Assembly (NCBI GenBank): GCA_017857175.1
Contig: JAFMDS010000019.1
Location: 1-35,703, forward strand
From: Candidatus Nanopelagicales bacterium
GTDB lineage: Bacteria > Actinomycetota > Actinomycetes > S36-B12
Reading direction: 5' to 3'
Length of the DNA stretch: 35,703 nt
Part shown: piece after piece, positions 15,861 through 24,853 of the stretch
Layout of the letters: every line of letters starts with the position of its first letter
How positions within the stretch are numbered: position 1 is the first letter of the stretch
Program-made: the position numbers and the translations under genes
The notes under the pieces: model-generated
The model's database searches: none
What the model was told of the DNA's origin: nothing
What the model saw: only the letters and a program-made list of their open reading frames with translations

Positions 15861-17204
15861 TCAGCCTTCGTAGTACGAACCGATAGCGCTGAGTGCTTGA
15901 TCAATGATGGCCAAGCCCTCCTTCGCCTCAGCTTCGGTGACCACGCACGGTGGCACCACATGCATTCGGTTGAAGTGCACGAATGGCATCAACCCGCGGT
16001 TCTTGCATTCCACAACCAGCTGCTGCATGGCTGGTGAAGTTCCAGCGAAGGGTGCAAGTGGCGCCCGGGTCGCACGATCAGTCACCAGATCCATGGCCCA
16101 GAAGACTCCAAGTCCACGAACTTCACCGATCAGCATGTGCTTCTCTGCCAATTCCCGCAGGCCTGGGCCAATGACGTTTTCACCGATTGATGCAGCGTTC
16201 TCAATGATTTTTTCCTCTTTCATTGCATCAATTGATCCAACGATCGACGCTGCCGCAAGTGGGTGACCCGAGTAGGTGAGACCACCGGGAAATACTCGCT
16301 CATCAAATGTCGCTGCAATTTCACCAGAGATAATTACGCCACCAACTGGCACGTAGCCTGAGTTTGAACCTTTGGCGAACACAACAAGGTCAGGCTGGAC
16401 ATCCCAGTTTTGATACGCGAACCATTTGCCCGTGCGCCCGAAGCCCGACATGGTTTCGTCGAGGATCATGACGATTTCGTACTTGTCACACAGTGCACGC
16501 ACGCCTTCGAGGTAACCGGGGGGTGGAACCAAAATTCCATTTGTCCCCACAACGGTCTCCATCAGGATTGCACCGACCGTTGATGGGCCTTCAAACTGAA
16601 TGACATGCTCAAGGTGCGTCAATGCACGCTCTGACTCTTCTTCAGGAGTTGTTGCCCAAAACTCACTGCGATACAGGTATGGACCAAAAAAGTGCAGTTG
16701 CTGAGCCGAGTATTCATTGGGCCACCGACGAGGATCACCCGTTGCTTGGATCGCGGCACCCGTGTTGCCGTGGTACGAGCGGTACTGCGAGAGCACCTTG
16801 TGTTTGTGGGTGTGTATGCGAGCCATGCGAATTGCGTTCTCTACTGCATCGGCTCCACCATTGGTGAAGAACACCTTCTGAGCCTTGCCTCCGGCAAGCT
16901 CAACGATCCGTTGAGCAGCCTCGCCTCGCTTGTCGTTGGCATGCTGTGGAGCAACCGTCGCCAGCACTGCCGCCTGCTCTTGAATGGCAGCGATCACCTT
17001 GGGGTGCTGGTGACCAATGTTGACGTTGACCAACTGCGAGGAAAAGTCGAGAAACTTGTTGCCGTCGTAGTCCCAAAAGTGACTACCTTCGGCACCAGCA
17101 ATAACCATGGGCTTCAGTGCTTTTTGGGCACTCCAGGAATGGAACACATATTCGCGGTCGAGGTCATAAACACGCTTGCCTTCGGCAGGATTCGCATTAG
17201 TCAT
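15861..17204 (-). CDS. Class III PLP-dependent aminotransferase, substrate uncertain
   Basis: The 447-residue protein belongs to the class III (omega) aminotransferases. It has FWDYDGNKFLDFSSQLVNVNIGH near residues 43-65, FFTNGGADAVENAIRMAR, SYHGNTGAA, ILDETMSGFGRTGKWFA, and the PLP lysine in VVFAKGSNSGYVPVGGV. The sequence most resembles taurine-pyruvate or beta-alanine-pyruvate type enzymes, but the amino donor cannot be settled by eye. The ATG follows a TAAAGT box by six bases, so it probably begins a transcript continuing into purD, six bases downstream. A link to purines is not obvious; nitrogen or C2-C3 amine metabolism is possible. Confidence 0.88.
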   Translation of the reverse strand: MTNANPAEGKRVYDLDREYVFHSWSAQKALKPMVIAGAEGSHFWDYDGNKFLDFSSQLVNVNIGHQHPKVIAAIQEQAAVLATVAPQHANDKRGEAAQRIVELAGGKAQKVFFTNGGADAVENAIRMARIHTHKHKVLSQYRSYHGNTGAAIQATGDPRRWPNEYSAQQLHFFGPYLYRSEFWATTPEEESERALTHLEHVIQFEGPSTVGAILMETVVGTNGILVPPPGYLEGVRALCDKYEIVMILDETMSGFGRTGKWFAYQNWDVQPDLVVFAKGSNSGYVPVGGVIISGEIAATFDERVFPGGLTYSGHPLAAASIVGSIDAMKEEKIIENAASIGENVIGPGLRELAEKHMLIGEVRGLGVFWAMDLVTDRATRAPLAPFAGTSPAMQQLVVECKNRGLMPFVHFNRMHVVPPCVVTEAEAKEGLAIIDQALSAIGSYYEG

Positions 17205-17210
17205 AGCAGC

Positions 17211-17216
17211 ACTTTA
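17211..17216 (-). promoter_or_regulatory. -10 box of leaderless aminotransferase-purD promoter
   Basis: TAAAGT on the minus strand lies six bases before the ATG of the class III aminotransferase, in an 80-base gap after the GNAT gene. This may be the start of the aminotransferase-purD-purB-purC-galE-purSQL transcript. Confidence 0.5.
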
Positions 17217-17284
17217 GAAGCCATTGACAAGCCTGGTGATATCGGGGCAATGATTCAATTGATACACGTCTGGGTCCAGAGCAC

Positions 17285-19302
<2,018 letters not shown>

Positions 19303-19310
19303 TCGGAGTC

Positions 19311-20291
19311 TTATACGGATTTCTGAGCGAGGCTACGGCCGAGGTCCCGGCCGGAAAGCCACGCTGCTTCAACACGAGGCTTTGCCGAAAATTCATCGCC
19401 TGCAAGGCAAATGTCCGCCACGTGACTCGTTGGAAGATCTGATGTGCTCCCTTCAGCCGGTTTCGCATAGGTCCAGCGGTGAGCATGAGCCCACACAGGT
19501 GTCTCAATGAAACCCAAAATTCGTTGCACGGCGCGGAGCGCATATGGGATTACGGCCTGCGGGTCGCTCAGATGATGTGAAGCGAGAACGGGATGAACGT
19601 GCGCGACGAGTGCGGGTGCATCGTCTCCTCGCCTGGCACCGTCGTTAGCAATCCACGTAATTTCATTGTCACCGTTAACAAATATTCCATCAAAATCACG
19701 CCATATTTTTTGCTCGAAGAGAAATGACACAGCAATGACCGGCTCCCAATGCGCGGGGGAAATTGAGTCAGCCTGGGGATAGATCTTTGCAGCTTGCGGT
19801 GTGGGCATGCATAGCGCAATCGTGGAGTATTCCCCTTGAGACTGTAATTCAGCGAGATCGGTTATTTCGCCCTCTTCAATATTCAAATCTCTGGCGAGAT
19901 ATTCAACAACGTTGCGAATTCCCTTGGGTGCGGTGTAGCGCATGGGTCCCACTTTGACACCACCAATGCCTTGAGCATCAGAGACATGAAATGTATCCGT
20001 CCACTGAGTGACAACTCCAGCGTTGATCATGGAGTCGGTAAGACTTTTGAAATCAGGATCACTCACGGTGAAGTATGACGCCCCGATATCAAATACTCTG
20101 CCGTCATATTTCGTTCCTGAGTCACGCACCCTCTTGGAAGCCATGCGGCCACCAATTTTCCTACCCTTGTTGATCATGGTGAAAGGAACACCACGATCGC
20201 GCAGCTCCCGTGCGCAGGCGACTCCACTAATTCCCGCCCCAACTATCAATACAGGTTTATTGACCAGAGATTCACCCAAGAGTTGGATCAC
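19311..20291 (-). CDS. FAD-dependent oxidoreductase, renalase/amine oxidase-like
   Basis: The 326-residue protein has an N-terminal FAD-binding Rossmann motif, VLIVGAGISGVACARELRDRG, followed by GRKIGGRMASKR, the second dinucleotide-contact block of the amine oxidase/renalase group. The C-terminal WTYAKPAEG, then DICLAGDEFSA and AAWLSGRDLGRSL, match the end of the family, where FAD is held again. The substrate is unknown; renalase-like bacterial enzymes may oxidise aberrant dihydronicotinamides, which is only a possibility here. I used GTG at 20289-20291, which overlaps DUF3151 by 20 bases; a TTG at 20277-20279 is an alternative. Confidence 0.85.
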   Translation of the reverse strand: MIQLLGESLVNKPVLIVGAGISGVACARELRDRGVPFTMINKGRKIGGRMASKRVRDSGTKYDGRVFDIGASYFTVSDPDFKSLTDSMINAGVVTQWTDTFHVSDAQGIGGVKVGPMRYTAPKGIRNVVEYLARDLNIEEGEITDLAELQSQGEYSTIALCMPTPQAAKIYPQADSISPAHWEPVIAVSFLFEQKIWRDFDGIFVNGDNEITWIANDGARRGDDAPALVAHVHPVLASHHLSDPQAVIPYALRAVQRILGFIETPVWAHAHRWTYAKPAEGSTSDLPTSHVADICLAGDEFSAKPRVEAAWLSGRDLGRSLAQKSV

Positions 20292-20670
20292 AGTCGACTA
20301 TGAACTCATTGATGCGCACTGTTTCGTCCACTTCACCGATTGCTTCAGCCGCGCGACCAAGGTCTTGTAAACAGCGCAAGAAACCTTGATTGGGCACGTG
20401 GCTCCAGGGAACTGGACCATGACCCTTCCATCCGTTGCGGCGCAAAGCATCAAGGCCGCGGTGATACCCAACCCGCGCGCAGGCGTACGAGGCAATGACA
20501 TCGCCTGAATCCCAAGCTTTCTCACTCAACATGGCCCAAGCAAGCGAGCTAGTTGGATATTTTTTTGCAACCTCCTGGGGATTTTCACCAGCGGCGAGTG
20601 CTGCTTGCGCAGCATCGCCCTCTGGCAAATATGTTGGTTCTGGTCCGCCAAGCAGATTTACGCCCGCCAT
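20272..20670 (-). CDS. DUF3151 family protein
   Basis: The 132-residue protein matches the actinobacterial DUF3151 family: a leading NLLGGPEPTYLP, then SSLAWAMLSEKAWD, ASYACARVGYHRGLDALRRNGWKG and VPWSHVPNQGFLRCL. It appears helical and cytoplasmic. Its function is unknown. It sits directly after fbaA, with its ATG overlapping the fbaA stop (TAATG). Adjacency of DUF3151 and aldolase genes is, as I recall, common in actinobacteria and may mean a link to glycolysis. Confidence 0.92.
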   Translation of the reverse strand: MAGVNLLGGPEPTYLPEGDAAQAALAAGENPQEVAKKYPTSSLAWAMLSEKAWDSGDVIASYACARVGYHRGLDALRRNGWKGHGPVPWSHVPNQGFLRCLQDLGRAAEAIGEVDETVRINEFIVDCDPTLG

Positions 20671-21692
20671 TACTTCATTTTCGTTCCGACAGAGCGCAGA
20701 TCTTCACATGCAAGTTTGACGCGATCGGCCATTCCCTTTTCAGCAGCTTTGCCATAGGAGCGAGGGTCGTACTGCTTCTTATTGCCCACTTCACCGTCAA
20801 TCTTGAGCACGCCGTTGTAGTTCACAAACATGTGGTCAACGATGGGACGGGTAAAGGCATATTGGGTGTCCGTGTCAATGTTCATTTTCACAACACCGTA
20901 ATCCAATGATTCACGGATTTCGCTGAGTAACGAACCTGAACCACCATGGAATACCAAGTCAAATGGCTTGTCCACGCCATATTCCTTGCCCACTGCGGTT
21001 TGAATGTCATTAAGAATGGACGGTGTAAGAACAACATTGCCGGGCTTGTAAACACCGTGAACGTTGCCGAAAGTTGCTGCGACCATGTAACGGCCGCGCT
21101 CACCTAACCCAAGCTTTTTCGCTGTAGCTAGGCCATCTTCGACCGTTGAGAAGAGTTTCGCATCATGCTTAGCTTCGACTCCGTCCTCTTCTCCACCCAC
21201 AACACCAATTTCAATTTCTAGGATGATGTTGGCCTTGACACAAGCGTCCAGCATCCGCTCTGCAATGTCTAGGTTTTCGGCCAGAGGTACCGCGGAGCCA
21301 TCCCACATATGAGATTGGAACAACGGCTCAAGTCCCTTGGCCACTCGCTCCTGAGAAATGGCGATGAGCGGTTCCATGAAGCCAGGCAACTTATCCAGTG
21401 GGCAATGGTCAGTGTGGAGGGCAATATTTACGTCGTACTTTGCAGCGACAACATGTGCGAATTCAGCGAGGGCAACGGCACCGGTGACCATGTCCTTGAC
21501 GCTCTGGCCGGAGGCAAATTCGGCGCCACCCCATGAAACCTGAACAATTCCGTCACTTTCAGCTTCAGCGAAACCACGGATAGCTGCGATGATGGTTTGG
21601 GAGGATGAGGTGTTTATCGCCGGATAGGCGAATTTGTCGGCTTTAGCCCGATCGAGCATTTCGCCGTAGACCTCTGGTGATGCGATTGGCAT
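20670..21692 (-). CDS. fbaA: Class II fructose-bisphosphate aldolase
   Basis: The 340-residue protein cleaves fructose 1,6-bisphosphate in glycolysis and works in reverse in gluconeogenesis. Zn and substrate motifs are visible: ALHTDHCPLDK (metal His and catalytic Asp), IEIGVVGGEEDGVE, AATFGNVHGVYKPGN and VFHGGSGS. Its length and the IEIGVVGGEEDGVE loop fit the class IIA type of actinobacteria. The ATG has AGGGGA seven to eight bases upstream. A 69-base gap separates it from the upstream methyltransferase gene, so it probably has its own promoter. Confidence 0.96.
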   Translation of the reverse strand: MPIASPEVYGEMLDRAKADKFAYPAINTSSSQTIIAAIRGFAEAESDGIVQVSWGGAEFASGQSVKDMVTGAVALAEFAHVVAAKYDVNIALHTDHCPLDKLPGFMEPLIAISQERVAKGLEPLFQSHMWDGSAVPLAENLDIAERMLDACVKANIILEIEIGVVGGEEDGVEAKHDAKLFSTVEDGLATAKKLGLGERGRYMVAATFGNVHGVYKPGNVVLTPSILNDIQTAVGKEYGVDKPFDLVFHGGSGSLLSEIRESLDYGVVKMNIDTDTQYAFTRPIVDHMFVNYNGVLKIDGEVGNKKQYDPRSYGKAAEKGMADRVKLACEDLRSVGTKMK

Positions 21693-21741
21693 GTGAATTC
21701 CCCTTATTTGTGAATGCGTGGATCTAGTCTTTCACTGTTGC

Positions 21742-21765
21742 GTTAACACCATATTAACTGGTTAA
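21742..21765 (-). promoter_or_regulatory. GTTAA repeats upstream of fbaA
   Basis: GTTAA (21742-21746) and TTAAC (21754-21758) form a small dyad with a 7-base spacer, and a third GTTAA lies at 21761-21765. They are about 50-75 bases before the fbaA start. They may be a regulator site or simply an A/T-rich upstream element. A poor TAGATC box lies closer to the gene. Confidence 0.25.
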
Positions 21766-22424
21766 AGGGCCCATTGACGGATCCAGCCGTGCATCGCTAT
21801 TGCAGCAGCAGCAGAGACATTTATAGAGCGAGTTGATCCAAATTGACTGATTTCTATGAGGGAATCACAGGCTGTGCGCATGGGTTCAGATAGCCCTGTG
21901 CCCTCCTGCCCAACAACCAGCACGCATTTCTTGGGATAACTAAAAGTTTCCACGGGAACGGATCCATCCATATTGTCCACCCCGATGATGGGGATCTCCG
22001 ATTCCTGAGCCCACTGGGCGAACATCTCAGCATTCTCGTGATGGTGAACATGCTGGTATCGATCGGTCACCATGGCACCACGGCGATTCCAGCGCTTTTT
22101 GCCCACAATGTGAACTTCGCCAACGAGGAATGCATTGGCGGTGCGAACAATGGTTCCAATGTTGAAATCATGCCCAAGGTTCTCAATGGCCATGTGCATG
22201 GAGTGCCGCTTGGTGTCGAGGTCAGAAACAATTGCCTCAAGTTTCCAATACCGATACTGATCGGTCACATTGCGCTTGTCCCCATCCCGCAAAAGTTCCC
22301 GGTCATAAAAATCCTCGGTTGGCCACGGGCCTTCCCATGGGCCAACGCCTATGACGGTGAACGGCTCCCCCTGGGGTTCCTCATCATTCGCCGATGACTC
22401 AACGTGCCCACCTACTTGCTCCAT
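21762..22424 (-). CDS. SpoU/TrmH family RNA 2'-O-methyltransferase
   Basis: The 220-residue protein has the SPOUT motifs: AIENLGHDFNIGTIVRTANAF (motif 1), VLVVGQEGTGLS (motif 2) and GSTRSINVSAAAAIAMH (motif 3), which form the knotted SAM site. It should methylate a ribose 2'-OH in tRNA or rRNA; the target position is not evident. GPWEGPWP and RYQHVHHHE are shared with an actinobacterial subgroup, as I recall it. The frame runs back to a GTG at 22442, but ATG 22422-22424 fits better because a TAAGTT box lies seven bases upstream (leaderless) and overlap with the divergent gene is avoided. Confidence 0.9.
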   Translation of the reverse strand: MEQVGGHVESSANDEEPQGEPFTVIGVGPWEGPWPTEDFYDRELLRDGDKRNVTDQYRYWKLEAIVSDLDTKRHSMHMAIENLGHDFNIGTIVRTANAFLVGEVHIVGKKRWNRRGAMVTDRYQHVHHHENAEMFAQWAQESEIPIIGVDNMDGSVPVETFSYPKKCVLVVGQEGTGLSEPMRTACDSLIEISQFGSTRSINVSAAAAIAMHGWIRQWAL

Positions 22425-22431
22425 GGGAAGC

Positions 22432-22448
22432 AACTTAACCACTACCCT
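22432..22448. promoter_or_regulatory. Back-to-back leaderless promoters between trmH-like and DUF368 genes
   Basis: TAAGTT on the minus strand (22432-22437) is seven bases before the methyltransferase ATG. TACCCT on the plus strand (22443-22448) is six bases before the DUF368 GTG. The two start codons are separated by only 30 bases, so each promoter's -35 region must lie inside the other gene. Confidence 0.45.
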
Positions 22449-22454
22449 GTCGGT

Positions 22455-23372
22455 GTGCTGAAAACTCTTGCAAATCTTTTTCGCGGTGGACTCATGGGTG
22501 CCGCCGAAGTTGTTCCCGGTGTCAGCGGCGGAACCCTCGCATTGATTGTTGGCATCTATGAAACTCTGATCAATTCAATTGCGAACGTTGTCCTCGCCGT
22601 CCGACAATTTTTGGGCTTTTCTGGGGGCAAGCCGTCGGCTGCGCGCGGGACTGCAACCCTGAAAGCCTTGCCCTGGTCGCTATTGATACCTGTTGCAATC
22701 GGCATGGGCGCGATGGTGGTTCTCGGGGCGAAAATTATTGAACCCTTGCTCGAAGAACAACCCATTGCCATGAAGGCACTCTTTTTCGGCCTAGTAATCG
22801 CCGGCGCTTATGTTCCAGCACACATGGTCACCAAAGTCGGCGGATGGAATCCTGTCTACGCTCTTGTCGGACTTGTTGCAGCGGTCGCTGTGTTCTTCTT
22901 GACCGGACTACCGCAAGGAAACGTCACGGACCCTAGTTTGATCGCTGTATTTTTCTCGGCGGCAATTGCAATTTGTGCATTGGTCTTGCCAGGAGTATCC
23001 GGGTCCTTCTTACTTCTCACCGTTGGAATGTACGACCCAACAATCGCGGCTGTAAACGACCGTAACTTTGCTTACCTCGCGGTATTCGCTCTCGGGGCGA
23101 TTCTGGGCCTAGCCATCTTCGTCTCACTCTTGAAATGGTTGCTCGAGAACCGCGCCCGAATAACCCTTGTGATCATTACGGGATTAATGATCGGTTCATT
23201 GCGAGCATTATGGCCGTGGCAAGGAGCGGACAGGGAACTCCTTGCACCTAGCGATCAAGTCGGCACCGCAATAATCATGTTCGTTATCGGTGCGCTCTTT
23301 GTGTCAGTGCTGTTGATTGTTGAGCGCCGACTGGGTGCTAGCGAAGAACAAGTAGATTTACTCGAGTCCTAG
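22455..23372 (+). CDS. DUF368 membrane protein, probable polyprenyl-phosphate transporter (PopT-like)
   Basis: The 305-residue protein is strongly hydrophobic with about eight predicted membrane segments. It carries the DUF368 hallmark MGAAEVVPGVSGGTLALIVGIYE at residues 15-37 (read in parts) and a second copy-like block, LVLPGVSGSFLLLTVGMYD, in the middle, consistent with an internal duplication. DUF368 proteins have been linked to recycling of undecaprenyl phosphate across the membrane for cell-wall synthesis. The frame extends back to 22404, but GTG 22455-22457 is preferred: it follows a TACCCT box by six bases and matches the family's usual short N-terminus. The 3' end overlaps pyrE by 15 bases. 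Confidence 0.9.
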   Translation: MLKTLANLFRGGLMGAAEVVPGVSGGTLALIVGIYETLINSIANVVLAVRQFLGFSGGKPSAARGTATLKALPWSLLIPVAIGMGAMVVLGAKIIEPLLEEQPIAMKALFFGLVIAGAYVPAHMVTKVGGWNPVYALVGLVAAVAVFFLTGLPQGNVTDPSLIAVFFSAAIAICALVLPGVSGSFLLLTVGMYDPTIAAVNDRNFAYLAVFALGAILGLAIFVSLLKWLLENRARITLVIITGLMIGSLRALWPWQGADRELLAPSDQVGTAIIMFVIGALFVSVLLIVERRLGASEEQVDLLES

Positions 23373-23903
23373 GTCCTGCAAGGAGTAAGCCGCGGTGTAT
23401 TCATAACCGCGTTCTACCACCGTTGCACGAGCACCGCGATCAACAATCACACTGACTCCCGCAATGACAGCATTGTCAGCCAAGAGCGCGTCAACAGCGG
23501 TGAGGACAGATGAACCGGTTGTTGAAGTGTCTTCAACGGCAAGCACCCGAACACCTGAAACATCAGGGCCTTCAATTCTTTTTTGCAGTCCGTGCTGTTT
23601 TTCTGCCTTGCGCACGACAAAAGAATTGAGAAGCACACCTTCGTTTGCAGCGTCATGCATCATCGCGGTAGCAACTGGGTCGGCACCGAGCGTGAGGCCG
23701 CCAACCGCTGCGTAATCAAATTGTTGGTTTACCTGGCGCATGACCGCTCCAACCAACGGAGCAGCTACCGCATCAAGGGTCACGCGACGCAGGTCAATGT
23801 AATAGTCCGCCTCGCGTCCGCTCGACAAAATGACCTTGCCTCGAACAACTGCCTTGTCCAAGATCTGTTGGCGTAATTGCAGCCATTCATCCGTGTTGGT
23901 CAT
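23358..23903 (-). CDS. pyrE: Orotate phosphoribosyltransferase
   Basis: The 181-residue protein attaches PRPP to orotate, giving OMP in pyrimidine synthesis. It has SGREADYYIDLRRVTLD near residues 27-43 and the PRPP-binding loop VLAVEDTSTTGSSVL. The frame starts at 23927, but ATG 23901-23903 has a near-perfect GGGAGG seven bases upstream and was chosen. It is isolated from other pyrimidine genes here. Its 3' end overlaps the convergent DUF368 gene by 15 bases. Confidence 0.95.
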   Translation of the reverse strand: MTNTDEWLQLRQQILDKAVVRGKVILSSGREADYYIDLRRVTLDAVAAPLVGAVMRQVNQQFDYAAVGGLTLGADPVATAMMHDAANEGVLLNSFVVRKAEKQHGLQKRIEGPDVSGVRVLAVEDTSTTGSSVLTAVDALLADNAVIAGVSVIVDRGARATVVERGYEYTAAYSLQDLGLE

Positions 23904-23945
23904 GATAGATCCTCCCTGTAGCGGCATCGAATGGAAAAGACAGAC

Positions 23946-24248
23946 TTACACCTGATACAGGTGAATCAGATCTAATTCCGTGCGCTCAGGTGCGTCGGTG
24001 ATGAATTCAGCGATTGCCTCATTGAATTGCGCAAAGAAAGGCATGCTGTTCACATCAGCAGCAATCTGTGCTTCAGTGAACACTCCAATGCCCCGAATGA
24101 GCCCGCTTGCAGGGTCTCCCGTGATGAGAATCAAGCGATCCTGTGGCACTGCATCTTGGAAAGCCTTGGCAAATTCGCTGTACGCGGCGAGTACATCGGC
24201 ATAGCGACCTGGCTTGGCATACATGGTGAATTCGACGACTGATTCCAT
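23946..24248 (-). CDS. Small dimeric alpha/beta-barrel protein (antibiotic monooxygenase-like), function unknown
   Basis: The 100-residue protein begins MESVVEFTMYAKPGRYADVLAAYSEF-like sequence (given in short: FTMYAKPGR, then VLAAYSEFAKAF). The strand-helix pattern, with DRLILITGDPASGLIRGIGVF in the middle and PFFAQFNEAIAEFI later, resembles ferredoxin-like dimeric barrel proteins such as ABM or EthD relatives. The assignment is by pattern only, and no catalytic residue is evident. ATG 24246-24248 has GAGGAG six bases upstream and was chosen over the upstream in-frame start at 24305. The leader holds a perfect 9-bp inverted repeat reaching into this ribosome binding site. Confidence 0.7.
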   Translation of the reverse strand: MESVVEFTMYAKPGRYADVLAAYSEFAKAFQDAVPQDRLILITGDPASGLIRGIGVFTEAQIAADVNSMPFFAQFNEAIAEFITDAPERTELDLIHLYQV

Positions 24249-24257
24249 GGTTTTCTC

Positions 24258-24309
24258 CTCGGTGGTGTTGGGCGCGTGCGGGAAACTTATCAGACTATTT
24301 ACCACCGAG
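24258..24309 (-). promoter_or_regulatory. Inverted repeat that could sequester a ribosome binding site
   Basis: CTCGGTGGT (24258-24266) and ACCACCGAG (24301-24309) are perfect 9-bp arms separated by 34 bases. In a minus-strand transcript the downstream arm includes the first bases of the GAGGAG Shine-Dalgarno sequence of the small barrel gene. If transcription begins upstream of 24309 the mRNA could fold and hide that site. If it begins in the loop (TAGTCT or GATAAG there), the dyad would instead be a DNA operator flanking the promoter. Confidence 0.45.
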
Positions 24310-24374
24310 TTCTGCTAGCGGACTCGCCACGCGCTCGATAGCCACAGTTCGTCACCCGCAGCATATTGGGAACC

Positions 24375-24380
24375 TAGAGT
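24375..24380 (+). promoter_or_regulatory. -10 box of leaderless promoter for the 143-aa gene
   Basis: TAGAGT lies seven bases before the ATG at 24388, and there is no Shine-Dalgarno sequence. It is the likely promoter for the unknown gene and perhaps the secreted protease downstream. Confidence 0.5.
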
Positions 24381-24387
24381 TAGGGTC

Positions 24388-24819
24388 ATGTCGCACGTTA
24401 TACATCTTGTGAGCTACGAGTCCCCCTCAGGGTTAACAGCAGAACTTGAGAAACTTGATGTTCCAGTTGTGGAAATTCTCGCAAATAATTCGGTTTCCTC
24501 AGTGTGCCTCGCATTGAATTCAACCGGAATCGATGGACCTCTCATCTTCATCGCAACAGCACAAACGTGTCGGGATCTCCCAGTGATCGCGTCAGCCCAA
24601 AGAGCAGCTCACCGAGCCGTTATTTCTTATGCACTGATTGATCCTGACTATCCAGTTAGTACCGATGCGTGGCCTAATGCGCCAGTGAGCGCTTATTTAT
24701 CTTCACCTGAGCACATGGGTTCTCGAACAATTTCCCTACGCGGAGTCGAGGTACAGGGCTTCATAACTGTCACGGACCTCGCTGGCTTAATCAAAGTGCA
24801 GGTTGATGCTGCACAGTGA
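24388..24819 (+). CDS. Conserved-looking protein of unknown function (143 aa)
   Basis: I do not recognise the family. The sequence opens MSHVIHLVSYESPSGL and contains PLIFIATAQTCRDLPVIASAQ, AVISYALIDPDYP and VQGFITVTDLAGLIKVQ. The alternating strand-helix pattern and an ISYALIDPDYP segment are reminiscent of a small alpha/beta (hydrolase- or Rossmann-like) fold, but no nucleophile motif is seen. No signal peptide or membrane segment is present, so it should be cytoplasmic. It starts behind a leaderless-type promoter and is followed after 34 bases by the secreted protease. Confidence 0.7.
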   Translation: MSHVIHLVSYESPSGLTAELEKLDVPVVEILANNSVSSVCLALNSTGIDGPLIFIATAQTCRDLPVIASAQRAAHRAVISYALIDPDYPVSTDAWPNAPVSAYLSSPEHMGSRTISLRGVEVQGFITVTDLAGLIKVQVDAAQ

Positions 24820-24841
24820 GAAATCGCGCTGAAAGTTGGCG

Positions 24842-24847
24842 TACATT
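24842..24847 (+). promoter_or_regulatory. -10 box of possible leaderless protease promoter
   Basis: TACATT lies six bases before GTG 24854, which supports that start for the protease over the upstream TTG at 24836. Confidence 0.4.
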
Positions 24848-24853
24848 GGGGGA

